Assembly (NCBI GenBank): GCA_015489285.1
Contig: WGAA01000186.1
Coordinates: 1 to 5,574, forward strand
DNA: 5,574 nucleotides
Direction of reading: 5' to 3'
From: Anaerolineae bacterium
GTDB taxonomy: Bacteria; Chloroflexota; Anaerolineae; JAADDB01
Part shown: positions 1 through 5,574 of the stretch, piece after piece
How positions within the stretch are numbered: the first letter of the stretch is position 1
Layout: each line of letters opens with the position of its first letter
Program-made: the position numbers and the translations under genes
The notes under the pieces: generated by a model
The model's database searches: none
Seen by the model: the letters and a program-made list of their open reading frames with translations, nothing else
What the model was told of the DNA's origin: nothing

Positions 1-29
1 ATTGTAGACAAAAAGGGAGAAATTGTCCA
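1..29 (-). promoter_or_regulatory. Predicted sigma-70 promoter, leftward, mirror copy
   Basis: This is the mirror image of the rightward promoter in the other arm. On the minus strand TGGACA (24-29) is followed after 17 nt by TACAAT (1-6), so transcription would start just left of the window. Whether a gene lies there is unknown. If the repeat moves as a unit, the two promoters would act on whatever flanks it on both sides. Its presence follows automatically from the perfect symmetry, so it is weaker evidence of function than the rightward copy. Confidence 0.4.
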
Positions 30-54
30 AGTCGCCCCGGACTTCGCGGCGACT

Positions 55-83
55 TGGACAATTTCTCCCTTTTTGTCTACAAT
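55..83 (+). promoter_or_regulatory. Predicted sigma-70 promoter, rightward, for greA-lysS-GH57
   Basis: The -35 element TGGACA (55-60) and the -10 element TACAAT (78-83) each match the sigma-70 consensus at five of six positions and are separated by exactly 17 nt. The -10 ends on the last base of the palindrome, so the predicted start of transcription (about 90) falls just outside it in the greA leader. No comparable promoter was seen in 84-184 or in the gaps between the three genes, so this is the best candidate for driving the operon. It is predicted from sequence alone. Confidence 0.6.
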
Positions 84-184
84 GGGCTCCGCTCCGCCGG
101 ACGTTTGCTTTCCTCCCGCACGCCTGGGATGCGCCGGAGGAGCGGGATGAGGAATCATGGAACGCACATCAGGAGGATGGAGTA
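84..184 (+). promoter_or_regulatory. greA leader with imperfect stem
   Basis: This 101-nt stretch separates the palindrome from the greA start and shows no gene. Bases 88-95 can pair with 139-146 (CCGCTCC with GGAGCGG plus a T-G wobble), followed after one mismatch by 97-100 with 134-137 (CCGG with CCGG), leaving a loop of about 33 nt. The stem ends 25 nt before the greA ribosome binding site and does not cover it. If transcription starts near 90 the outermost pairs are lost. No T-run follows, so it is not an evident terminator, and no known riboswitch or leader class was recognised. Confidence 0.35.
171..176 (+). promoter_or_regulatory. greA ribosome binding site
   Basis: A full AGGAGG lies 8 nt before the ATG at 185. 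It settles the greA start in favour of 185 over the in-frame TTG at 23, which would add 54 unrelated residues encoded partly by the palindrome. A two-codon frame ATG-GAG-TAA (177-185) sits between the site and the start and overlaps the ATG as TAATG, but it has no spacing from the AGGAGG and is probably not used. Confidence 0.8.
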
Positions 185-679
185 ATGCCGGACGTGGAAC
201 GCACCAAAGAGGACGAACCTGTGGTCTACCTCACCCGAGAGGGGTACAACCGGCTCAAGGAACGTCTTACATATCTTATCGAAGTAAAGCGCCCCGAAAT
301 CGCCCAGCAGATCCACGATGCCAAGGAGATGGGGGATATCTCGGAGAACGCGGGGTACGATGAGGCCAAGAATGCTCAGGCCTTCCTCGAGGGGGAAATC
401 GCGGAGCTGGAGTGGAAGTTGAAGCACGCGGTCATCATCGATGACGAGCGCCCCGCGGACCGGGTGAGCCTGGGATCTCAGGTGACCGTCCTGGAGGAAG
501 GTTCGGGCGAGGAGGAAACCTACGTCATCGTGGGGTCCGCGGAAGCCGACCCCTTCGACGGTCGCATCTCCAACGAGTCCCCCGTGGGCAAAGCCCTGAT
601 GGGACACAAGGTAGGGGATGTGGTCGATGTGGAGACGCCGGGTGGGGTCATCCGCATGCGTATCCTTGCCATCGAATGA
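185..679 (+). CDS. greA: Transcription elongation factor GreA
   Basis: GreA enters the secondary channel of RNA polymerase and stimulates cleavage of the 3' end of backtracked transcripts, restarting stalled complexes. The protein has 164 residues, close to the usual length of about 158, with a short acidic N-terminal tail (1-13). Residues 14-85 match the antiparallel coiled coil. Its tip has the signature GDISENAGYDEAK (50-62), including the acidic pair D51 and E54, equivalent to E. coli D41 and E44, which help hold the catalytic magnesium. Residues 90-164 form the FKBP-like C-terminal domain, with the family block SNESPVGKALMGHKVGD at 129-145. The start at 185 is supported by AGGAGG at 171-176. 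It is the first gene of an apparent operon, 27 nt ahead of lysS. The intact acidic tip argues for a true cleavage factor and not one of the inhibitory homologues that have altered tips. Confidence 0.96.
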   Translation: MPDVERTKEDEPVVYLTREGYNRLKERLTYLIEVKRPEIAQQIHDAKEMGDISENAGYDEAKNAQAFLEGEIAELEWKLKHAVIIDDERPADRVSLGSQVTVLEEGSGEEETYVIVGSAEADPFDGRISNESPVGKALMGHKVGDVVDVETPGGVIRMRILAIE

Positions 680-684
680 GATAG

Positions 685-693
685 AAAGAGGAG
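685..693 (+). promoter_or_regulatory. lysS ribosome binding site
   Basis: AAAGAGGAG lies between the greA stop and the lysS ATG. The gap of 13 nt to the start codon is longer than usual, which may lower initiation. No in-frame start lies closer to it, and the N-terminus from 707 fits the LysRS family. Confidence 0.5.
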
Positions 694-706
694 ACACACA
701 GGACTC

Positions 707-2233
707 ATGGACCTAGGAGCCGTTACCGACCAGGAAATCATCCGCCGTAAGAAGCTCAACGAGTTGCGGGAACGGGGCATCGACCCCTATCCCGCCCGAT
801 CTTACCGCACACACACGGCCAAGCAGGCGAAAGCCGCGTTCGAGCGCGGGGAACTGGGCCCCGAGGACATCGTGGCGCTGACCGGGCGCATGGTCACCCG
901 GCGCATCATGGGAAAGGCCTCCTTCGCGCACATCGAGGACGGCAGCGGCCGCATCCAGATCCACCTGCGGCGGGACATCCTCGGCGAGGAGACCTACAAC
1001 TGGTTCTTCAAGAAGATGCTGGACATCGGGGACATCATCGGCGTCAAGGGCCCCATCTTCCGCACCCGCACGGGGGAGATCACGTGCGAAGTGCGGGAGA
1101 TCTCCCTGCTGGCCAAGACACTCCACCCCCTCCCGGACAAGTGGCACGGTTTGACCGACGTGGAGACCCGCTACCGCCACCGCTACGTGGACCTCATGGT
1201 CAACCCGGAGGTGCGCGAGATCTTCGTCAAGCGGGCCAAGCTCGTCCGGGCCCTCCGGGAGTACCTGGACAGGGAGGGGTTCCTGGAGGTGGAAACCCCC
1301 ATCCTCCAGCCCATCTACGGGGGAGCGGCCGCCCGCCCCTTCACCACCTATCACAACGAGCTGGAACAGACCCTGTACTTGCGCATCTCCTTCGAGCTGT
1401 ACCTGAAGCGGCTCCTCGTCGGGGGGTACGAACGGGTTTACGAGATCGGGCGCGACTTCCGCAACGAGGGGGTCTCCTTCAAACACAACCCCGAATTCAC
1501 CCAGCTGGAATTCTACGAGGCTTACACCGATTACCACGGGGTCATGCGCCGGGCCGAGGAGCTCATTACCTACGCGGTGGAACAGGTCAACGGCAGCCTG
1601 AAGCTCACGTACCAGGGACAGGAGATCGACCTGACCCCGCCCTGGCCGCGCATCCCCCTGCGGGAGATCATTCACGAGCGGACGGGCATCGACATCCTCC
1701 AGTACCGGGACCCCGAGGCCCTGCGCCGGGCCATCCGCGACATCGGGGGGAACCCGAACCCCGAGGCCGGATGGGGGAAACTGGTCGACGGGCTCCTCTC
1801 CGCGTACGTGGAGGAGACGCTCGTCCAGCCCACCTTCCTCATCGATTACCCGGTGGACATCTCCCCCCTGGCCAAGCGCTCGCCGGACAATCCCGACATC
1901 GCGGAGCGGTTCGAGGGGTTCATCGGGGGGATGGAGATCTGCAACGCGTTCAGTGAGCTCAACGACCCCCTGGACCAGCTGGACCGATTCCTGGAGCAGC
2001 GCAAGGCCATGGAAGCCGGGGATGAGGAAGCCCATCCCATCGACGAGGACTTCATCCTGGCCCTCCGCTTCGGGATGCCCCCCACGGGCGGGTTCGGCAT
2101 GGGCATCGACCGCCTGACCATGATCGTCACCGACAAGCCCTCCATTCGCGAGGTCATCCTCTTCCCCCACCTGCGCACCAAGGGTATGCCGTCGCACTTG
2201 CAGGAACTCATCGCCCTGCGAGACGACCCCTAG
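707..2233 (+). CDS. lysS: Lysine--tRNA ligase, class II
   Basis: This cytoplasmic enzyme joins lysine to tRNA-Lys using ATP. The 508 residues match the normal length for bacterial LysRS. The N-terminal part begins with a helix and the typical RERGIDPYP (21-29), followed by an OB-fold anticodon-binding domain at about 55-160 that includes GKASFAHIEDGSGRIQ. The class II catalytic domain follows: motif 1 with its invariant proline (VETPILQP, P198), motif 2 (RDFRNEG, 249-255, with R252 and E254), the conserved GGMEICNAFSELNDP around 407-421, and motif 3 (GMGIDRL, 464-470, with R469). These blocks separate it from class I LysRS, from AspRS and AsnRS, and from short EpmA-like paralogues that lack the OB domain. 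No frameshift or missing catalytic residue was seen. It lies 27 nt after greA and 8 nt before the GH57 gene, so the three are probably co-transcribed. Confidence 0.97.
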   Translation: MDLGAVTDQEIIRRKKLNELRERGIDPYPARSYRTHTAKQAKAAFERGELGPEDIVALTGRMVTRRIMGKASFAHIEDGSGRIQIHLRRDILGEETYNWFFKKMLDIGDIIGVKGPIFRTRTGEITCEVREISLLAKTLHPLPDKWHGLTDVETRYRHRYVDLMVNPEVREIFVKRAKLVRALREYLDREGFLEVETPILQPIYGGAAARPFTTYHNELEQTLYLRISFELYLKRLLVGGYERVYEIGRDFRNEGVSFKHNPEFTQLEFYEAYTDYHGVMRRAEELITYAVEQVNGSLKLTYQGQEIDLTPPWPRIPLREIIHERTGIDILQYRDPEALRRAIRDIGGNPNPEAGWGKLVDGLLSAYVEETLVQPTFLIDYPVDISPLAKRSPDNPDIAERFEGFIGGMEICNAFSELNDPLDQLDRFLEQRKAMEAGDEEAHPIDEDFILALRFGMPPTGGFGMGIDRLTMIVTDKPSIREVILFPHLRTKGMPSHLQELIALRDDP

Positions 2234-2237
2234 GGGG
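2232..2237 (+). promoter_or_regulatory. GH57 ribosome binding site overlapping the lysS stop
   Basis: AGGGGG reuses the last two bases of the lysS TAG and can pair with the anti-Shine-Dalgarno sequence through one G-U wobble. It ends 4 nt before the ATG at 2242, slightly closer than usual. The next in-frame ATG lies about 40 codons in and would remove the essential HQP motif, so 2242 is the only sensible start. The overlap suggests that ribosomes finishing lysS help initiate this gene. Confidence 0.5.
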
Positions 2238-2241
2238 GATC

Positions 2242-4368
2242 ATGGGGCACCCACTCTACATCGCCTTCGTCTGGCACCACCATCAGCCCTATTACCGGGA
2301 GCCGGGCCGTGAGACGTACGCGCTCCCCTGGGTGCGCGTCCACGCGGCCAAGGACTACCTCTTCATGGCCGAACTCCTGGCCGAATACCCCGAGGTGAAG
2401 GCCACCTTCAACTTCGTCCCCTCCCTCCTGGAGCAGCTGGACGCCTATGCCCGGGGACGGGCCGAGGATCCCATGACGCTGTTGGGGCGCCAGGCGTCCT
2501 GGAGCGAGGAGGAGAAGCAGCTCATCCTCAACCTGGGTTTCAGCATCAACTGGCAGCATCTGGCCTTCCTCTATCCCCGCTACCGGGAACTCATCCAGCG
2601 CCGCGATACGGTCCTGCGGGATCCCCAGGTTTTCGGGGAGCAGGATTACCGGGACCTCATCGCCCTCTTCAACCTGGCCTGGACCCATCCCCGCTACGTT
2701 CGGGAGGACGCCCGATTGCGGGCTCTGGCGGAGAAGGGCCGGGATTTCACCCCGGAGGATATCGAGACCATCGTGGCCGTTCACCGGGAGCTGTGCGCGC
2801 GGGTCATCCCCGCGTATCGGGAGCTGGAGGAAAAGGGGCAGGTGGAGCTCACCCTGTCCCCTTACTACCACCCCATCCTGCCCCTGCTGGTGAACACGGA
2901 CCACGCGCGGCGGGCTACACCGGACATCCAGGTCCCCCATCCCCCCTTCCACTTCCCCGAGGACGCGGAGACCCAAGTCCGTGAGGGGATGGCTTTCTAC
3001 AAGGACGTGTTCGGCCATGCCCCCGCGGGGATGTGGCCCTCGGAGCAGGCCGTCTCCCCCGAGACGGTGGAGATCCTCCGCCGGGCCGGGATCCGCTGGT
3101 TCATCAGCGATGAGGCCATCCTGGGGCGCAGCCTGGACTATTACTTCGCCCGGGACGAGCAGGAACAGGTGTACGAGCCCCACCGCCTGTATCGACCCTA
3201 TCGCGTGCCCACCGCGGCCGGGGAGATCGTCGGCGTCTTCCGCGATCACACCCTGTCGGACAAGGTCGGTTTCGTGTACATGCACTATCCCCCGCAACAG
3301 GCCGCGGAGGATCTCATCGTCCGCTTGCAGACGATTTATTACCGTCTCAACGCGCCGGATACGCCCCGCCTGGTGGTCATCGCCCTGGACGGGGAGAACC
3401 CGTGGGAGCATTACGAGGGGAACGGCGAGCCCTTCCTCCGGGATGTGTACCGTCGCCTGGCGGCTCACCCCCACCTGAAGACGGTGACCGTGTCCGAGTT
3501 CCTGGACCGCTTCCCTGTGGACGCCCGCCTCGACCGTCTGGCCACGGGGTCCTGGATCAACGGGGACCTGACGACGTGGATCGGGGACCCGGAACACACG
3601 CGCGCCTGGAGTGTGTTGCGCGATGCACGACAGGCGTGGGAGGAACGGGCACGGTTGTGGCAGAACAACCACGAACGGGAGGACACGTTACGCCGCGCGT
3701 TGCGCCACCTTCACATCGCGGAGGCCAGCGATTGGTTCTGGTGGTATTCCCGACGGAACACGTCGGACCAGGACGTGTTGTTCGACGCGCTCTTCCGGGC
3801 CAACGTGGCGGCCGCGTATCAGACGCTGGGGCTTCCCGTGCCCTCCGCGGTCACGACCCCCATCGTGGGGCGTCCCGCGGCCGAGGTGGAACAGTTGCCC
3901 CCGCCCCTCATCACCCCGCCCCTGGACGCTTCCCCGGACCCGACGCCCCATTGGGCCCGAGCCCATGTCCTGCGCCCGCGCACCTCCGTGGGGACGATGC
4001 AGACGGCCCAGGCCCCCATCCAGGCCGTCCGGGTGGGGTACGATGCCCGGAATGTGTACGTTCGCCTGGAGCTGGGGCAACATGTGCCCGGGGAGATCGT
4101 CGTGTCCCTCACCGGTCCTTCGGGCGAGTTGGGCGATGTCCTCATCCCGCCGTGTGACCACGGCCGGCCTGTGATGTGGCGCTACGGGCATCGGGTGGAC
4201 GTGCCCATGCGCTTCCGCTGCCGTCGCCGGGTCGTGGAGCTGGCCATCCCCCGCCGGGTGCTGGGGGTCTACCCCGGCGATGAGGTGGGGATCCGGGTGG
4301 GCATCTTCCGCGACGGCGTGCTGGACCACGCCTTACCCCCGGATACGCCCTACCGTCTGCGGGTGTGA
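2242..4368 (+). CDS. Glycoside hydrolase family 57 protein
   Basis: This is a GH57 retaining glycosidase of the COG1449 type (alpha-amylase/alpha-mannosidase group), 708 residues. All five GH57 conserved regions are visible: HQP in HHHQPYY (12-18); VELTLSPYYHPI (201-212); GMWPSEQA with the expected nucleophile E268; ALDGENPWEHYE with the expected acid/base D383; and EASDWFWWYS (494-503). The catalytic barrel and helical region fill about 1-530. The last 150 or so residues (about 555-708), after a Pro-rich linker, look like a beta-sandwich with ITPPLD, HWARA, GTMQTA and GYDARNVYVRLEL. I associate these with the C-terminal domain of many GH57 proteins (DOMON- or glucodextranase-C-like). No signal peptide or membrane segment is seen, so it probably acts in the cytoplasm on glycogen-like or malto-oligosaccharide substrates. 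The exact substrate and the choice between hydrolysis and transfer cannot be read from sequence. It starts 8 nt after lysS. Confidence 0.92.
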   Translation: MGHPLYIAFVWHHHQPYYREPGRETYALPWVRVHAAKDYLFMAELLAEYPEVKATFNFVPSLLEQLDAYARGRAEDPMTLLGRQASWSEEEKQLILNLGFSINWQHLAFLYPRYRELIQRRDTVLRDPQVFGEQDYRDLIALFNLAWTHPRYVREDARLRALAEKGRDFTPEDIETIVAVHRELCARVIPAYRELEEKGQVELTLSPYYHPILPLLVNTDHARRATPDIQVPHPPFHFPEDAETQVREGMAFYKDVFGHAPAGMWPSEQAVSPETVEILRRAGIRWFISDEAILGRSLDYYFARDEQEQVYEPHRLYRPYRVPTAAGEIVGVFRDHTLSDKVGFVYMHYPPQQAAEDLIVRLQTIYYRLNAPDTPRLVVIALDGENPWEHYEGNGEPFLRDVYRRLAAHPHLKTVTVSEFLDRFPVDARLDRLATGSWINGDLTTWIGDPEHTRAWSVLRDARQAWEERARLWQNNHEREDTLRRALRHLHIAEASDWFWWYSRRNTSDQDVLFDALFRANVAAAYQTLGLPVPSAVTTPIVGRPAAEVEQLPPPLITPPLDASPDPTPHWARAHVLRPRTSVGTMQTAQAPIQAVRVGYDARNVYVRLELGQHVPGEIVVSLTGPSGELGDVLIPPCDHGRPVMWRYGHRVDVPMRFRCRRRVVELAIPRRVLGVYPGDEVGIRVGIFRDGVLDHALPPDTPYRLRV

Positions 4369-4386
4369 GGTCCCCTCACTCACCGC
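4359..4386. terminator. Candidate bidirectional hairpin across the two converging stops
   Basis: GTGAGG (4365-4370) pairs perfectly with CCTCAC (4374-4379) around a TCC loop. An alternative longer pairing joins TGAGG (4366-4370) with CCTCA (4374-4378) and then, past bulges on both sides, GCGG and TG (4359-4365) with CACCGC (4381-4386). The stem includes both stop codons. There is no T-run on either strand, so it is at best a weak terminator. It is recorded because only 7 nt separate the convergent genes and no better terminator is visible. Confidence 0.25.
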
Positions 4387-5574
4387 ACTCCACCAAGGGG
4401 AGGTAGATGCGGGAGAGGGATCCCCGGTACTCGTACGCGCCGATGTCGGGGTGGGCGTCGCGTGGGTGGCCTTCCACGTCGGTGGGGGGCGCGACCGCGG
4501 CCAGGCCCGCGTCGATGGCCGGGCTGTCCGGCCGCAGGTGGCCGTCGAACGCGCTCTCGTCGGAATTGCGCACCCGCGGGTCCTGACACGTCACGTGCTC
4601 CCCGGCAGGACATCCGCCCTTGGCCCCGTAGACGATGCTGTAGCCCACGTCGACCGGGTTGCCGGAAAAGCCCTCGTGGTACACGAAGCAGGTGCGGTCG
4701 CCTGGATCGAGGAACTCGCGGTGGCCGAGGAAGAGGTCGTTGCGCAGGGTGAGACCCTCACGCCCGCTACAATCGCCCTCGCAGAGGAGTTCCACCAGGC
4801 AGTCGCCGTGGCCGGTGATGGTGCTGTTCACCACCGTGGCCGAGGTGCCGGGGCGCAGGGTGATGGAGAGTGCGTTCCCCGCGGCGCGGCAGTTGTCCAC
4901 GTTGTGGGTGAATTCCTTGCCCCGGAAGAAGCCACAGTTGCCCACGACGACCGCGTTTTCCAGGTGCAGGTCGCCGTTGGTCTTGATGCCGTTGCCCGCG
5001 TTGCCGATGGCGATTGTGCGGCGGATGGTGATGGAGGAGCCCGGCTCCCGCACGTAGAGGAGGTCCAGCCCGTCGGAGGTGTTGTAGAGGAAGGCCGAGT
5101 CCTCGATAATCCAGTGGCCACCCGTGCGGCCCGTGCCCACGCCGTCGCCGTAGCCTCCCGCGGTCTGGGCCCAGCACCCCGTCGGCTGCCCGCCCGGATA
5201 CGTCTCCCCGCACCCGTTCCAGGCCACAGTCCAGCGGCGGAAGGTGAGGGTCCCCGCGTTGGCGTCATCCCCCTCGATGTCCCCATCCCAGCCGACCCAG
5301 CCGTTGCCCACGATGCGTACGTTCTCCACCGTCCAGTCGCGCAGGCGGCCCGCCCACACGCCCGCGTGGGCCAGGCCGTGGATGTTCAGGTCCTTCAGGT
5401 GGACGTTCGCCGAGTCCTCCGCGTAGAGTCCCACCGCGGCCCAGTCGCCGAAGGGGTAGGTATCCCGGTTGCAGGCCAGGTCGCCACTGTGGAACTCCAC
5501 GCACGAGGAGTGGTCGGTGATTTCCAGGCAGGCGATTTCCACGTTGCTGCTGTCGGTGAGGTTGAGGATGAGGT
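4376..5574 (-). CDS. Secreted-type parallel beta-helix protein, choice-of-anchor Q-like end (N-terminus missing)
   Basis: This leftward frame stays open to the window edge; 398 residues are visible and the true start lies beyond 5574. The GTG at 5540-5542 is probably internal, because the preceding codons (LILNLTDSSN) continue the same beta-helix pattern. Short repeats such as VENVRIVGNGW, IIEDSAFLYNTSDGLDLL, IRRTIAIGNAGNGI, LENAVVVGN and VVNSTITGHGD are typical coils of a right-handed parallel beta-helix of the pectate-lyase-like fold. The end contains SPAIDAG (4505-4525), a D-x-x-G-x-x-R element and DIGAYEY (4427-4447), the pattern of choice-of-anchor Q proteins. It closes with YLPLV (4391-4405), nine residues from the end, resembling tails of exported Chloroflexota proteins. 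Fourteen cysteines suggest disulfides and export. A polysaccharide lyase or hydrolase is possible, but no catalytic set was identified, so the function is unknown. It converges with the GH57 gene, 7 nt between stops. Confidence 0.85.
   Translation of the reverse strand, partial: LILNLTDSSNVEIACLEITDHSSCVEFHSGDLACNRDTYPFGDWAAVGLYAEDSANVHLKDLNIHGLAHAGVWAGRLRDWTVENVRIVGNGWVGWDGDIEGDDANAGTLTFRRWTVAWNGCGETYPGGQPTGCWAQTAGGYGDGVGTGRTGGHWIIEDSAFLYNTSDGLDLLYVREPGSSITIRRTIAIGNAGNGIKTNGDLHLENAVVVGNCGFFRGKEFTHNVDNCRAAGNALSITLRPGTSATVVNSTITGHGDCLVELLCEGDCSGREGLTLRNDLFLGHREFLDPGDRTCFVYHEGFSGNPVDVGYSIVYGAKGGCPAGEHVTCQDPRVRNSDESAFDGHLRPDSPAIDAGLAAVAPPTDVEGHPRDAHPDIGAYEYRGSLSRIYLPLVECGE

Larger units (their letters stand above)
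1..83. repeat. Perfect 36-bp inverted repeat with 11-nt loop
   Basis: Bases 1-36 are the exact reverse complement of 48-83, with bases 37-47 as the loop; every position pairs with 84 minus itself. The outer part of each arm (about 28 bp) is A/T-rich with an A5/T5 run, unlike the GC-rich surroundings, while the inner 8 bp and loop are GC-rich. The arms contain outward promoter-like hexamers (separate entries). No coding sequence lies inside: an open frame runs through it into greA from a TTG at 23, but greA has a clear start of its own at 185. It could be a small non-autonomous palindromic repeat (MITE-like), a regulatory palindrome, or a foldback artefact at a contig end, since the window begins at its first base. 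The left flank is not visible, so target duplication cannot be tested and the arms may extend further. Confidence 0.9.

Noticed and set aside
1..83. Palindrome as a simple rho-independent terminator of an upstream gene
   Set aside because: The T5 run lies inside the stem and no T-run follows the right arm. The stem is also far longer than a usual terminator. Termination of an unseen upstream gene cannot be excluded.
1..83. Palindrome as part of a CRISPR array or an invertible switch
   Set aside because: There is a single unit with no spacers, only 11 nt lie between the arms so inversion would change almost nothing, and no recombinase or cas gene is visible.
23..184. In-frame N-terminal extension of greA from the TTG at 23
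   Set aside because: It would be coded partly by the palindrome and has no resemblance to GreA. A perfect ribosome binding site sits 8 nt before the ATG at 185, and the length from 185 fits the family.
177..185. Two-codon frame ATG-GAG-TAA overlapping the greA start as TAATG
   Set aside because: It lies directly against the AGGAGG with no spacing, so initiation there is unlikely. It is probably chance.
157..363. 68-codon frame overlapping the start of greA
   Set aside because: It runs out of frame inside the conserved GreA coding region, has no family features and no good ribosome binding site.
713..2197. 494-codon open frame antisense to lysS
   Set aside because: It mirrors the codon pattern of lysS, whose class II motifs are unambiguous. 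The antisense product is low in complexity and matches no family I know.
2230..3672. 480-codon open frame antisense to the GH57 gene
   Set aside because: It is a shadow of GC-rich coding sequence on the other strand; the plus-strand product has all five GH57 regions.

Overview
The window is GC-rich bacterial DNA with tightly packed genes. Long open frames on the opposite strand and in other frames are by-products of its G/C-ending codons. The best guess for the host is a member of Chloroflexota, possibly thermophilic. The main reasons are the C-terminal tail of the last gene (YLPLV just before the stop, a tail I associate with secreted Chloroflexota proteins) and a GH57 enzyme of the COG1449 type. 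No 16S gene or other decisive marker is present, so this is inference.

Layout. Positions 1-83 form a perfect 36-bp inverted repeat around an 11-nt loop, and the window starts exactly at its first base. Each arm holds a good sigma-70-type promoter pointing outward: TGGACA, 17 nt, TACAAT. The rightward copy is well placed to drive the downstream genes through a leader of roughly 95 nt. Three rightward genes follow: greA (185-679, transcript cleavage factor), lysS (707-2233, class II lysyl-tRNA synthetase) and a 708-residue GH57 glycoside hydrolase (2242-4368). The gaps between them are 27 and 8 nt, so they look like one operon. A fourth gene runs leftward and converges on GH57 with 7 nt between the stops (4376 to beyond 5574). 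It encodes the C-terminal 398 residues of a Cys-rich, probably secreted parallel beta-helix protein with a choice-of-anchor-Q-like end; its N-terminus lies outside the window.

How the genes relate. greA and lysS serve transcription and translation. The GH57 enzyme looks cytoplasmic, with no signal peptide, and probably acts on an alpha-glucan; its coupling to lysS suggests co-expression rather than a shared pathway. The beta-helix protein is likely exported and has its own promoter outside the window. There is no tRNA, rRNA, CRISPR array, transposase or phage gene here. The least ordinary element is the palindrome with two divergent promoters at the left edge.
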